Shown here piece by piece: positions 1 to 8,715 of a stretch of DNA of 64,000 nt (positions within the stretch are counted from its first letter, which is position 1; every line of letters begins with the position of its first letter). The notes under the pieces were generated by a model. It made no database searches, was not told the origin of the DNA, and saw only the letters and a list, made by a program, of their open reading frames with translations. This DNA is from Desulfobacteraceae bacterium (GTDB lineage Bacteria > Desulfobacterota > Desulfobacteria > Desulfobacterales > Desulfosarcinaceae): assembly GCA_013003715.1 (NCBI GenBank), contig JABDIN010000065.1:1-64000 (forward strand). Reading direction: 5' to 3'. Made by a program: the position numbers and the translations under genes.

Positions 1-1614
1 AGCATGCACGCCATATTCGATCAACAGGGGAATGTGATCTATTTAGTGCCGGAGGGGCGCGATGTTACGGATCGCAAAAAACAGGAAGAGTTGCTCCGTC
101 GCAGTCAAAAGATGGATGCGCTGGGAAAACTTACCGGTGGTATTGCCCATGATTATAACAATATGCTTTGTATTATCAGGGGCTACACAGAATTACTCAG
201 TGAGAATTTAGTGGCCGATCCCAAATTGTTGAAATATGTCAATGATATACAACATGCGGCAGATCGTGGTATCAAGCTTACACGTAAATTGCTCGCATTT
301 ACACACCAGATAATCCCTGAAGTAACAACTTGTGATATCAACATATTGTTGAATGAACTGCATCTCATGCTGGAGAAAACCCTTACGGTAAAGGTGAACC
401 TCCTATACGAACTTGCGGAAAACCTTTGGCCGGTTAACTTGGATAAAAACGATTTGGAAGATTGTATCATAAATATATGCATCAATGCCGTACATTCGAT
501 GGCCATAGGTGGTCGGTTAACAATTCGTACCACAAATGAGCATCTGGATACGAAAGCCGCTGCACACGTCAATCTGGCACCCGGTGACTATGTGGCCTTG
601 AGTATTGCCGATACAGGCTGTGGAATGGATGATAAAACATTAGAAAAGATATTTGATCCATTTTTTACAACAAAGAAAGACAAGGGTACAGGTTTGGGAA
701 TGAGCCAGGTATTTGGTTTTGTACAAAGTACCAGCGGGAATATTAAGATATATTCCGAACCAGGCCACGGCACTCGAGTTGTCCTCTATTTCCCGCGAAG
801 CCATGAACTGGTAAAAAAAACGCGCGATACAGAACATAGGAGTAGCGGTTTGAGAGGTAGCGAAAGCGTGTTGGTTGTAGATGACGAGGTCGCTATCACC
901 GAGTTTGCATACGAGATTTTGATGGCGCACGGATACAGTGTTTTGACGGCCAATAGCGCTGAGAAGGCGTTGGAAATATTAAAAAGGGAATCAATTGATC
1001 TGGTAATTACTGATGTAATAATGCCCGATATTGATGGATATGAGTTATCCTCAATTATTAGAAAGAAATATCCACAAGTTAAGATTCAAATTGTCAGTGG
1101 TTTTGAAGATGATCGCCACAAAAATAAAGAAGGCCATAAGTTAAGGGCGAATATCGTCTATAAACCCTATACTGCGTATAAGCTGTTAGCCTGCGCTCGT
1201 AATTTGCTGGAAGTGAATGGCATCGCCGATCCGCTTATCGGCCGTATTATCATGATAATGGACGACGAGATGTATACCCGCGAGTTATTTAAAATAAGTG
1301 TTGAAAAAATGGGATGCCAGTCAATAACTGCCCGTAATGACAGTGAAGCCATTGACTGTTTTCGACAAGCAATAGACAGCGGTAATCCAGTTGATATCGT
1401 CGTACTCGATATCGCTATACCCGGAAGCAAAGGGGGGGTTGAGGTTGCCGACAAAATACGGGAATTAAAACCGGACGCTATCATCATCGTCAGCAGTGGT
1501 GACACAGAATGCGAAGAGATGAAGCATTTTCACCGCTTCGGTTTCAACGGAGCACTTGATAAAGCGAGTGACTTCGTAGCAATGGAGAAACTTTTCAGGA
1601 AGCTGTTGATTTGA
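1..1614 (+). CDS. Hybrid sensor histidine kinase with two receiver domains (5' truncated by window edge)
   Basis: The frame is open from base 1, and the first residues (IFDQQGNVIYLVPEGRDVTDRKK) look like the tail of a PAS/PAC domain, so the gene begins upstream of the window. It continues into a HisKA H-box (GGIAHDYNNML), an HATPase_c domain with the N box (NICINAVHSM) and G boxes (DTGCGMD, GTGLGMS), then two CheY-like receivers. Receiver 1 has VVDDE and the phosphoacceptor TDVIMPD; receiver 2 has IMDDE and LDIAIPG. Such proteins autophosphorylate and relay to their own receivers in the cytoplasm. No output domain follows the second receiver. The coding sequence is visibly more A+T-rich than later genes, which suggests different ancestry. 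Input signal and partners are unknown. Confidence 0.9.
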   Translation, partial: SMHAIFDQQGNVIYLVPEGRDVTDRKKQEELLRRSQKMDALGKLTGGIAHDYNNMLCIIRGYTELLSENLVADPKLLKYVNDIQHAADRGIKLTRKLLAFTHQIIPEVTTCDINILLNELHLMLEKTLTVKVNLLYELAENLWPVNLDKNDLEDCIINICINAVHSMAIGGRLTIRTTNEHLDTKAAAHVNLAPGDYVALSIADTGCGMDDKTLEKIFDPFFTTKKDKGTGLGMSQVFGFVQSTSGNIKIYSEPGHGTRVVLYFPRSHELVKKTRDTEHRSSGLRGSESVLVVDDEVAITEFAYEILMAHGYSVLTANSAEKALEILKRESIDLVITDVIMPDIDGYELSSIIRKKYPQVKIQIVSGFEDDRHKNKEGHKLRANIVYKPYTAYKLLACARNLLEVNGIADPLIGRIIMIMDDEMYTRELFKISVEKMGCQSITARNDSEAIDCFRQAIDSGNPVDIVVLDIAIPGSKGGVEVADKIRELKPDAIIIVSSGDTECEEMKHFHRFGFNGALDKASDFVAMEKLFRKLLI

Positions 1615-1860
1615 CAAGCAGCTCCTTGGTTTTTCTGAACGATGCTAATCTTTACCAACGATTTCTAAAGCATTCGAACAATGCACAAGCGTGCTGAAAA
1701 ATCACCCAACCCGCCTGCCCTGCGCCTTATATTACCTGAATCTTCAAGAGTATTCATAACCACGAAACACACGAAAAGAAGAACTTAAAAGATTTGGTCG
1801 GCTACACCGAAGAAGAGAATATGCTCGGATATTAACCCGGCGATTGAATATATCACGTTT

Positions 1861-1923
1861 GTCATTCCAGCGAACGTCGGCATTCGGCATCGATTCTGGA
1901 TGCCGGATAAAGTCCGGCATGAC
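1861..1923. repeat. Short palindromic intergenic repeat (REP-like)
   Basis: The sequence starts gtcattccagcg and ends ggcatgacg, so its outer ends (gtcat/atgac) are inverted. Inside is a perfect hairpin: atgccgga (1900-1907), loop taaag, tccggcat (1913-1920). This looks like the dispersed palindromic repeats common between genes of deltaproteobacteria. It abuts the 89-bp tandem array. Between the kinase stop and this element (1615-1860) I see only A+T-rich non-coding sequence. Confidence 0.55.
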
Positions 1924-1932
1924 GAGGTGAAA

Positions 1933-2241
1933 CGTTTATTCTTCTATATTGTAAGTAGGCATCCCGGATGGCTAAAGGTGAGACGGATATTTGGGGCAGT
2001 TGTAGGGTGTTTACTTTTGAACGTTTATTCTTCGGTATTGTAGATAGGCATCCCGGATGGCTCGAGGTGAGACGTATATTTGGGTTGATAGGAATGGACT
2101 TACTTTTCAACGTTTATTCTTCTATATTGTAAGTAGGCATCCCGGATGGCTCAAGGTGAAACGTATTTTTTGGGTAGTTGTAAGGTGGTTATTTTTCAAC
2201 GTTTATTCTTCTATATTGTAAGTAGGCATCCCGGATGGCTT
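1933..2241. repeat. Tandem array, 89-bp period, four copies of the mlaA tail-coding segment
   Basis: A conserved 41-bp segment (cgtttattcttc ... cccggatggct) starts at 1933, 2022, 2111 and 2200, giving an exact 89-bp period. The fourth copy is the real 3' end of mlaA; the other three lie beyond its stop codon. On the minus strand each copy reads AIRDAYLQYRRINV. The copies at 2111 and 2022 even continue V-E-K-stop and V-Q-K-stop like the gene. The 48-bp intervals between copies are related but more degenerate. The copy at 2022 differs from the others at four bases inside the 41-mer, and all four are synonymous in the mlaA frame. No transposase or CRISPR-like spacer variation is seen. Confidence 0.9.
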
Positions 2242-3124
2242 CGTAGGGGTCGATGGCGGCGGCCTTGAGTGATTCGTAGTCCCCCAGTCTGAAGGAAAGT
2301 CCGTTGATTCGCTCGTATGCGCTGAGGCCGTAGGATACCTCCGAGGGGTTTACGTAGGATACGGGGTGCATGAACCGGTCACCGATCATGCCGACGGTGT
2401 CCCGCAGGGTTGACGGGCCGAGAACAGGCCAGATGATGAACACCCCTTCACCGACACCCCAGCTGCCGAAGGTTTGTCCCAGATCCTCATTGCTGGGTGA
2501 TAGTTCGGGGAACTCTTTGGCGGGGTTGCCAAATCCGAGCACACCGACGGTGCTGTTCATGAAGAAGCGCACGAATTCGGCGTCGGCCGCTTCGCCCTTG
2601 CCCTGCAGGAGGCAATTGACAAAACGCAATGGTCCGGTGAGGTTTGTGAAAAAATTACTCACCCCGATGCGGATTTTCGATGGAAAGAGGGCGCGGTAGG
2701 CATCGGCCACCGGGCTTAGGATGCCTTCATACAAAAAATCATTCACATGATACATGGCCCGATTGAATCCGGACAGGGGGTCGGAGGTGGCGGTGAATTG
2801 CATATCATCTGTATCATCGAGCCAGTCCGGTTCATCTTCGTCCAACCAGTCCGGTTCATCCTCGTCCAGCCAGTCCGGGTTTTCGGTGGCATCCCCATCA
2901 TCCGCTGCCAAAGCGATATCGCCGGTGCCGGCTGCGTCGGTATCCTCCCCATCGGTGACCGGGGCGTTGTTCGGGTCCTCTGGAGAACCCGGTGCTGCGA
3001 CTGTTGATGTCATGTCGGGTTGTCGGGGGTTGCTCTGCTGGTGAGCGCACCCGGAAAAAACCAGACCTGCAGCAGCGGTGAGGAAAATCAATACGGCAAT
3101 CGCTGGGGTGTTGACTCTAATCAT
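2189..3124 (-). CDS. mlaA: MlaA/VacJ-family outer-membrane lipoprotein
   Basis: MlaA is the outer-membrane component of the Mla system, which moves mislocalised phospholipids between the outer membrane and the inner-membrane MCE complex. The 311-residue protein has a lipoprotein signal (LVFSGC, Cys26). A low-complexity acidic linker holds three consecutive PDWLDEDE-type units (about residues 83-104). The MlaA domain (from DPLSGFNRAMYHVND) follows, with the family features GPLRFVNCLLQG and FGNPAKEFP, and ends in the conserved RDAYLQYRR tail. It is the last gene of the mlaE-F-D-C-A operon, 37 bp after mlaC. Its final 41 bp are repeated downstream in the 89-bp tandem array. The acidic repeat linker is not a usual part of MlaA. 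Confidence 0.93.
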   Translation of the reverse strand: MIRVNTPAIAVLIFLTAAAGLVFSGCAHQQSNPRQPDMTSTVAAPGSPEDPNNAPVTDGEDTDAAGTGDIALAADDGDATENPDWLDEDEPDWLDEDEPDWLDDTDDMQFTATSDPLSGFNRAMYHVNDFLYEGILSPVADAYRALFPSKIRIGVSNFFTNLTGPLRFVNCLLQGKGEAADAEFVRFFMNSTVGVLGFGNPAKEFPELSPSNEDLGQTFGSWGVGEGVFIIWPVLGPSTLRDTVGMIGDRFMHPVSYVNPSEVSYGLSAYERINGLSFRLGDYESLKAAAIDPYEAIRDAYLQYRRINVEK

Positions 3125-3161
3125 GTGCCAAAATCCGTAAATAGAATGACCGGGTTTCAGG

Positions 3162-3767
3162 TTAGTCCTGGTTTTTCAGTTTTTCACTGAGCTTTTCAAT
3201 GAGTTGGGCGGGCTTCTCTTTTTGGAGGATTTTTTCGAATTGGCTGCGGTAATTTTTTACCAGACTAACCCCTTCCACACTTACATCATAAACCTTCCAT
3301 TGGTCATTGGATTTAATCAGTTTGTAATCCACCGGTATTTCCAATGTTTCACGCACGATCTGGGTTTTGACCAGGGCATATTTTTCTTTGGCAATCTCCT
3401 GGCTGACAAAAACAATTTTTTCATTGTGGAATTCGCCCTGGATTTTATCCATATAGGTGTTGCCCAGAAAACGTGAAAACACCCGCGTAAATTCCGTCTT
3501 TTCGGCCGGGCTGAAACTTCGCCAGTTTCTGGCCAGGGTGCGCTTGCTCATTTCTTCAAAGTCGAAGATGGTCCGGACGGTTTCCCAGATTTTATCGCGC
3601 TGGGCTTCGACCAGGTCCGGCTCTTTGTAGACCGGGTCGTTCAGAATGGTGATCACATCGTTGATCGGGCCTTTTATGGCCTCCATCGGCTCTGCCATTA
3701 TCGCCGATGCCGTTGATGCGAAGAGCAGGCACACCAGTAAGATTGTCAACATCGTATACATTTTCAA
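3162..3767 (-). CDS. mlaC: MlaC periplasmic phospholipid-binding protein
   Basis: MlaC shuttles a phospholipid across the periplasm between MlaA and the MlaFED complex. The 201-residue protein has a signal peptide (MKMYTMLTILLVCLLFASTASAIMA). It has the features of the Tgt2/MlaC family: FDFEEMSKRTLARNWRSFSP, followed by FTRVFSRFLGNTYMDKI, and the C-terminal YDVSVEGVSLVKNYRSQF segment. Length fits the family. It lies between mlaD (92-bp gap) and mlaA on the same strand, so it is very probably co-transcribed. The start is the Met beginning the signal peptide. Confidence 0.93.
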   Translation of the reverse strand: MKMYTMLTILLVCLLFASTASAIMAEPMEAIKGPINDVITILNDPVYKEPDLVEAQRDKIWETVRTIFDFEEMSKRTLARNWRSFSPAEKTEFTRVFSRFLGNTYMDKIQGEFHNEKIVFVSQEIAKEKYALVKTQIVRETLEIPVDYKLIKSNDQWKVYDVSVEGVSLVKNYRSQFEKILQKEKPAQLIEKLSEKLKNQD

Positions 3768-3859
3768 TGGGATATCCTTTCAAAGTGTTTTTGTATATCG
3801 GGTCTAAAAGTGCAAATCATCACTGATACATATATATGCGTTATTTGTCACAGGGCTTA

Positions 3860-4309
3860 TTATTCCACACCCCCGAATACATATTTCCCAACGAGTTCCT
3901 CGATGTCCAGTGATGATTCCGTTTCAAAGATCTCCCCGCCAGGTGGAATGATGTCATCGGACCCACCCGGAGACAGCTTAATAAACTTATCGCCAATCAG
4001 GCCCGCAGTCTTAACCGATGCAATGACATCTTCGCTCAATTCCACGCCATTTTGTATTTTTAACAATACCTTAGCCATGAATTTTTCTTTGTCCAGAATG
4101 ATGGAATCGACCTGGCCGACCTCTACACCGGCGACTTCGACCGAGGCGCCGGGTTTCAAACCGGACACGGAATAGAACTTGGCGACGACCTTGTAATGAT
4201 CATCCCCTAACAGCTCGATTTTACCCAGCTTGATGGTTAAATAACCGACGCAGATCAAACCAATCAGCATGAACAAGCCCACTGCGGCTTCCAAGGTCAC
4301 ACGCTTCAT
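3860..4309 (-). CDS. mlaD: MlaD-type MCE-domain protein
   Basis: This is the membrane-anchored MCE subunit that forms a lipid-binding ring on the periplasmic side of the MlaFE transporter. It has 149 residues: an N-terminal transmembrane helix (AAVGLFMLIGLICVGYLTIKLG), then one MCE domain with the typical FYSVSGLKPGASVEVAGVEVG motif and ...TAGLIGDKFIKLSPGG. A clear ribosome-binding site (ggagg) lies a few bases before the ATG. It is downstream of mlaF (168-bp gap) and upstream of mlaC. Length is typical of single-MCE MlaD proteins. Confidence 0.94.
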   Translation of the reverse strand: MKRVTLEAAVGLFMLIGLICVGYLTIKLGKIELLGDDHYKVVAKFYSVSGLKPGASVEVAGVEVGQVDSIILDKEKFMAKVLLKIQNGVELSEDVIASVKTAGLIGDKFIKLSPGGSDDIIPPGGEIFETESSLDIEELVGKYVFGGVE

Positions 4310-4477
4310 ATATCCTCCGTATTGCTCCGGCGGTTAGATACACAACAACCGCATTATTGATTTGGTACTTTAGACAGTGGTCGCACTCATGGGCGGTTCC
4401 GGCACAAACCGCCGGAAAGCGCTGTACTATTTCAGTATGTGTCCGATTACCTATTCGATCGCCTGGTTAATATTGTG

Positions 4478-5689
4478 TCAACAGACGCGAAATTCGTAGA
4501 ACGAGTTATTGCCGGCGTCTGCCTGTTCGATCAGTTCTTCGAGTTCGCTGTTTTCAGCCGCCACGGAAAATCCGGCGCTGATGGAGATACATGTGTCCTT
4601 GGTCGGTTTGATATGCATGGTGGGATCTCTTTCCATCTCCCGGGCCAGTTCGGTGCAGAACATTCTTGCCCTGGAAATTTCGCCGGCGCTCAACAACACC
4701 ATGATTTTGTTCAAACCATATCTGGAGCATGTATCGGTAATACCTAAACAATTTTGCACATGTCCGGCCAAACGTTTCAGAATCGTCTGTCCGGCTACAT
4801 GACCTTCGTATTCGGTCAGTACTTCCATGTTGTTTACGATCAGGAGTACAAGGGAAAATTTGATGTGATGGCGCTGAAACTGCGCCATGTCCCGGCGGAA
4901 CTGGGCAACACCCTGGGGTTGGGGCGGCAAACCGGTAAGTGCGTCGTGCCGGCTCTCCAAACCATTGATGAACTGCAGGATGACCGGATCCGTGCTTTTC
5001 TGGATCTCTTCGGATGTGCCTTGGAAAATTATTCGTCCCTCATCGAGCATGGCCACGTGCTGGGCGATATAAAATACATCGGGAATTTCATGGCTGACCA
5101 CAACTCCGGTGAAACCGAACCGCTGCTGGTAATCGGAAATCATGCTGTGTACCGTGTTTTTCCGGATGGGATCCAGGCCTGTGGTGGGCTCGTCGAACAA
5201 TACGATTTCCGGATCGGTCACCAGCGCCCTGGCCAGTGCCACCCGTTTTTTCATCCCGCCGGATAACTGGGATGGATACTTGTCCTCGATGCCGACCAGA
5301 TCGAGCGGTTTCAATTTTGCGTTCACTTTTTCCCGGATTTCGCTCGGGTGATAGGTGGTCCTCTCTTTCAGTGGCAGTGCGATGTTGTCGTAAATGGTCA
5401 TGGAATCGAACAATGCATTGCCCTGAAACATGTAGCTGAAACGTGTCTTCAGTTTGCGCCGTTCCGGTTTGGTCATATCGTTCAACGCCGTTCCCTGGAA
5501 GTAGATGTCTCCGTCGTCCGGGTCCAGCAGGCCGATCATATGCTTGAGAAGAACACTCTTGCCCATGCCGCTCTTGCCGATTACCGTGGTGATCTCGCCC
5601 TTGTTGATATGCAGATCAACACCGTTGAGCACGATGTTGGCACCGAACGATTTGGTCACTTTTTTTAATTCTATTAAGGGTGTGTCCAT
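4478..5689 (-). CDS. mlaF: MlaF-type ABC ATPase fused to a degenerate GGDEF-like domain
   Basis: Residues 1-245 are a complete MlaF-class ATPase: Walker A GKSGMGKS (38-45), signature LSGGMKKR (142-149), Walker B IVLFDEP (162-168) and H-loop His200. It would power phospholipid transport by MlaE. Typical MlaF ends near residue 260, but this protein runs to 403. The extra part starts RHDALTGLP and continues [23 protein letters not shown]...ILKRLAGHV...[13 protein letters not shown], which follows the GGDEF fold signature. The catalytic GGDEF motif is replaced by GLNKI (about 325-329), so cyclase activity is not expected. No frameshift is needed: the fusion is one open frame. It is 11 bp after mlaE. 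The extra domain could act as a regulatory or dimerisation module; that is inference. Confidence 0.92.
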   Translation of the reverse strand: MDTPLIELKKVTKSFGANIVLNGVDLHINKGEITTVIGKSGMGKSVLLKHMIGLLDPDDGDIYFQGTALNDMTKPERRKLKTRFSYMFQGNALFDSMTIYDNIALPLKERTTYHPSEIREKVNAKLKPLDLVGIEDKYPSQLSGGMKKRVALARALVTDPEIVLFDEPTTGLDPIRKNTVHSMISDYQQRFGFTGVVVSHEIPDVFYIAQHVAMLDEGRIIFQGTSEEIQKSTDPVILQFINGLESRHDALTGLPPQPQGVAQFRRDMAQFQRHHIKFSLVLLIVNNMEVLTEYEGHVAGQTILKRLAGHVQNCLGITDTCSRYGLNKIMVLLSAGEISRARMFCTELAREMERDPTMHIKPTKDTCISISAGFSVAAENSELEELIEQADAGNNSFYEFRVC

Positions 5690-5700
5690 AATTATTCTAA

Positions 5701-6504
5701 TCAGAGCAGTAAAGAGGTCAGAACATAATCAAAGACCAACACGGCCACACAAGACAATACAACGGCTGATGTTGTGGAGAAGCTGACACCTTTAGCCCCG
5801 AAGCCTTCAGCTCTTAGATGAGTATAGTAGCCTTTGTAACAACAAATGGCGGCCACCAGCGCCGCGAAGCAAATGGATTTCAGAAATCCGCCGGTAATAT
5901 CGTGCATGATCACACTCGACTCGACCTTTGAAAAATAAACCCCTTTTCCGATCCCCAGCAATAGCGAACCGGTGAGGTATCCGCCGATAATCCCGACGGT
6001 ATCAAAGAGGGCGGTCAACAAGGGGAAGCTGATAAGTGCTGCGGCCAGGCGTGGACTGATGAGATAGCGGATGGGATTGATATCCATGGTTTCAAGAGCA
6101 TCGATCTGTTCTGAGATGCGCATGATACCGATTTCGGCCGCAATTGCGGAACCGGCCCGGCCGATGATCATGATCGCACTGAGTACCGGTCCCATTTCCC
6201 GGATAAGCGACAAGGCCACAGCAGCCCCAAGTAATCCTTCGGAACCGAATTTGACCAGTGTGTAATACCCCTGGAGCCCCAGCACCATCCCGGTAAATGC
6301 GCCCGTCAGGCAGATGACGAACACTGATTTCATACCTATAAAATAGATTTGCTCGATGATTTTGCCGGGCTGAAGGGGAATGCTGAACATATGCACGAAC
6401 GCGTGGACGAAAAAAAGGGTGATTCGCCCCAGATCCTGGAGAACGGACAGGCCCTTTCTACCCAGCTCCTCAAGAGGATTCTTGATCACGGAATTCATAT
6501 CCAT
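5701..6504 (-). CDS. mlaE: MlaE-type ABC transporter permease
   Basis: This inner-membrane permease of the Mla phospholipid transporter pairs with MlaF and carries MlaD. The 267-residue protein shows the MlaE family signature ([20 protein letters not shown]...[26 protein letters not shown]...EQIDALE) and about five or six hydrophobic segments. It is the first gene of the operon. A sigma-70-type promoter is visible upstream (6548-6576). No MlaB (STAS) gene is seen in the cluster, unlike the enterobacterial arrangement. Confidence 0.94.
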   Translation of the reverse strand: MDMNSVIKNPLEELGRKGLSVLQDLGRITLFFVHAFVHMFSIPLQPGKIIEQIYFIGMKSVFVICLTGAFTGMVLGLQGYYTLVKFGSEGLLGAAVALSLIREMGPVLSAIMIIGRAGSAIAAEIGIMRISEQIDALETMDINPIRYLISPRLAAALISFPLLTALFDTVGIIGGYLTGSLLLGIGKGVYFSKVESSVIMHDITGGFLKSICFAALVAAICCYKGYYTHLRAEGFGAKGVSFSTTSAVVLSCVAVLVFDYVLTSLLL

Positions 6505-6547
6505 CGCCGATTATCCAATGCAAATTTTAGTGGGAAATTTAAGCTCC

Positions 6548-6576
6548 AAAATATAGATAAAAACAGATCATGTCAA
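6548..6576 (-). promoter_or_regulatory. Sigma-70-type promoter of the mla operon
   Basis: On the minus strand TTGACA (6576-6571), a 17-bp spacer and TATTTT (6553-6548) precede the mlaE start codon by about 44 bases. The -35 is a perfect consensus and the -10 matches 4 of 6. No operator-like repeat was seen here. Confidence 0.55.
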
Positions 6577-6674
6577 GCCTAAGCACATCTGGCGGGCACT
6601 ATTTTTTCGGTTATTTTCAATTTGTTACAATTTGTATCGCCAGCATCCATCACTGATAAAACTCTTTTTCCCGC

Positions 6675-7421
6675 TTATTCGGTGAGGGTGAATTTCCACG
6701 CACAATACCAGGCGTCGGGATGCGCATCCGGCGGACAACCCACACACTCGGTGTGAAGCCGTGGGTCAATGGTCCGGGCAAATGTCGGATATTCGACCAT
6801 GCCGGCGGATTTGCACGGGTAGTCCGGGAGGCCCTTTCTTTTCCGGGCCACCTGCACCCGGCACTGGTTCATCTGGAAAATAAAACTCTTTTCGTCAATA
6901 TCCTCAATGGATTGTTCGTTTATTTGTGAGTACAACCTGAACCCAAGCGCTTTTTTCATGGCCGTGATACCGCCGTTCGCCGGCAACTCCAGTAAATTTT
7001 TGATCCGGGCGGCTTCAAATGGTGAAAACCGTGTCCAGCAGGTATCATTGCATCTTTTCGCATCGAACATGCCGAATTTTCGTTCCACCGCTTGAAACCA
7101 GATACCGTCGTTGGCTACCCAATTAATGGCGATGGCTTTGAGCACTTCACGTTTTGTCCCGGCGGGCAGGGCGGATACGGCTTCAGGAATACCGTCTTTT
7201 ACCTCGAATCCCAGCAAGGTGCCGAGCCGTGTCATCTGGTTTTTTAAACTCGCGTTCCAGACCGTGTTTTCCAGGTCTAAAGCAGTCTCCAATCCCAATT
7301 GGTGTTCGACCTCGGCAAACCATTGACCATAGTGAACGATAATTCTACGGAATCCATCCATGATAAGTTCCGTGAGTTCATGATCCTCAATTTTGTCGGG
7401 CAGCAAGATTTTTTCCGCCAT
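6675..7421 (-). CDS. Cys-rich cytosolic protein of unknown function (DUF6125-like)
   Basis: The protein has 248 residues, no signal peptide and no membrane helix. I place the start at MAEKILLPDK because gaggaggtatag lies just before it; a Met nine codons upstream has no such site. The C-terminal part holds spaced cysteines and aromatic residues: NQCRVQVARKRKG, DYPCKSAG, then TECVGCPPDA and WYCAWKFTL. These look like a conserved ligand-binding or redox region. It resembles a family of deltaproteobacterial cytosolic proteins I recall as DUF6125, but I cannot confirm that without a search. It stands alone on the minus strand, upstream of mlaE (about 170 bp). Function is unknown. Confidence 0.75.
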   Translation of the reverse strand: MAEKILLPDKIEDHELTELIMDGFRRIIVHYGQWFAEVEHQLGLETALDLENTVWNASLKNQMTRLGTLLGFEVKDGIPEAVSALPAGTKREVLKAIAINWVANDGIWFQAVERKFGMFDAKRCNDTCWTRFSPFEAARIKNLLELPANGGITAMKKALGFRLYSQINEQSIEDIDEKSFIFQMNQCRVQVARKRKGLPDYPCKSAGMVEYPTFARTIDPRLHTECVGCPPDAHPDAWYCAWKFTLTE

Positions 7422-7692
7422 ACCTATACCTCCTCTCGACACATTCATTCACATTATACCCCACCCTGATCTGTTCATAACGTATTTTGCAGAGTGTGGC
7501 GAGTGCGAATTCAGGGGAGCCCCTTTTCTGTTTTTTAGCCAACGGCGCCCAACACCTTGCAAAATGCACAAGTGTACTGAAAAAACACCAGGCCCGCACT
7601 CTATACCGTCCAGTGAAAAACGTTCGGGCCTTTTCTCCGGCTGGGTCAAGTGGCCGGGTGTCACCGAAAGTCACATATGCGGGGTAAAGCGG

Positions 7693-7721
7693 TTGACAAA
7701 ATTAAATTGAAAATCTAATCA
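7693..7721 (+). promoter_or_regulatory. Candidate promoter and operator of the GntR regulator
   Basis: TTGACA (7693-7698), a 17-bp spacer and TAATCA (7716-7721) precede the GntR gene by about 60 bases. The 8-mer AATCTAAT (7712-7719) overlaps the -10 and recurs inverted as ATTAGATT (8693-8700) just before the neighbouring oxidoreductase gene. That makes it a candidate shared operator. The rest of the 7422-7783 gap shows nothing I can support. Confidence 0.35.
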
Positions 7722-7783
7722 GATAGAGAATCAGGTATTGCCGGGAACCCAAATTCTGTCGGAAAACCCCCATAAAGGCCGCC

Positions 7784-8485
7784 ATGACGAAAAAAACTGC
7801 AAATACACGGAAAAAAAACGGTGCCGGGCATACCCATGCTGCTTATATGGGTATCCGTAAAATGTTGTTTCACAATGAAATCGCACCGGGTCAGAAAATT
7901 TCCTATCGTGACCTGGCGGATCGCTTGGGCATGAGCCAGACACCCATAATTCAAGCGTTGAAATGGCTGGAATTTCAACAGCTGGTGTGCCATGTGCCGA
8001 ACCGTGGCTACTATACCGCTCAGATCAGCCTGAGGGAGGTTGAAGAAATATATGATTTCCGGGAGATGATCGAGTTGTCGTTGTTGATGAAAACCATGAA
8101 CGGTCTCAATGATGCCGCTATCTCCAAACTCGAATGCGCGCTGAACGCGCATATTGCCGCCACCAGGGAAGTTTATTTATACGATCGTCTTGTGAAGGAT
8201 ATGGAATTCCACCTGACACTGGCTTCCCTGGCCGGTTGCCGGGTCCAGGAAAAGGCGCTGCAAAATCTTTTCGATCTCCTCTATCTCAAATACGGCGGGA
8301 GTATTTTGTTTTCGACCTCCATGGAACTGGCCGCTTCAAATCACCGTGCCTTGTTTGAACATATCCGCTCAAAATCATCAGAAAAAGCGGGGATGATACT
8401 CGCCGGCCATATCCATGAGGTGAAAAAGCATGTGTTAAAGGGGTTGACCCGAAATATCGAAGAAAAAAAACTGTCCACCGTCTGA
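7784..8485 (+). CDS. GntR-family transcriptional regulator (FCD type)
   Basis: This is a DNA-binding regulator of 233 residues. The N-terminal winged helix-turn-helix contains the GntR signature (APGQKISYRDLADRLGMSQTPIIQALKWLEFQQLVCHVPNRGYYTAQIS). It is followed by an all-helical FCD effector domain (EVEEIYDFREMIELSLLM ... DRLVKDMEFHLTLASLAGC ... NHRALFEHIRS). Such proteins usually repress neighbouring catabolic genes and are released by an organic acid. The 2-oxoacid oxidoreductase genes start 230 bp downstream on the same strand, so these are the likely target. The effector is unknown; a 2-oxo acid or its precursor is a guess. Confidence 0.9.
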   Translation: MTKKTANTRKKNGAGHTHAAYMGIRKMLFHNEIAPGQKISYRDLADRLGMSQTPIIQALKWLEFQQLVCHVPNRGYYTAQISLREVEEIYDFREMIELSLLMKTMNGLNDAAISKLECALNAHIAATREVYLYDRLVKDMEFHLTLASLAGCRVQEKALQNLFDLLYLKYGGSILFSTSMELAASNHRALFEHIRSKSSEKAGMILAGHIHEVKKHVLKGLTRNIEEKKLSTV

Positions 8486-8627
8486 CCTCATGTTTACGGA
8501 TAACGGTGTTCGTAAAATTACCTCACAGATCCCCTTTTCACTTAATATTCCGGTCGGTTCAGCCGATACGTGATACAGCGGTATAACACCGGGGTCATGT
8601 GCGGTCATCGTTGGATTCAAATATCTA

Positions 8628-8700
8628 TTGACACCGGATCATAGATTGCGTAACAGGTTTTTTGTTTGATAATAAATTTGATCAAAAATAAAATTAGATT
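8628..8700 (+). promoter_or_regulatory. Regulatory region before the 2-oxoacid oxidoreductase genes
   Basis: A perfect -35 hexamer TTGACA (8628-8633) is followed 17 bp later by a weak TAACAG. Downstream are an inverted repeat tttgat (8665-8670) / atcaaa (8681-8686) and the 8-mer attagatt (8693-8700), which is shared in inverted form with the GntR promoter. A strong ribosome-binding site (ggaggg) then precedes the ATG at 8716. The operator assignment is inference. Confidence 0.35.
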
Positions 8701-8715
8701 AATCGGAGGGAAAAT

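Noticed and set aside
1862-2110. Minus-strand 82-codon open frame below mlaA
   Set aside because: It is produced by reading through the repeated mlaA tail copies in shifting frames; it has no ribosome site and no protein family.
1933-2241. Tandem array considered as a CRISPR array
   Set aside because: The units are 89 bp, the intervals between conserved parts are related to each other rather than unique spacers, and the last unit is coding sequence of mlaA. No cas genes nearby.
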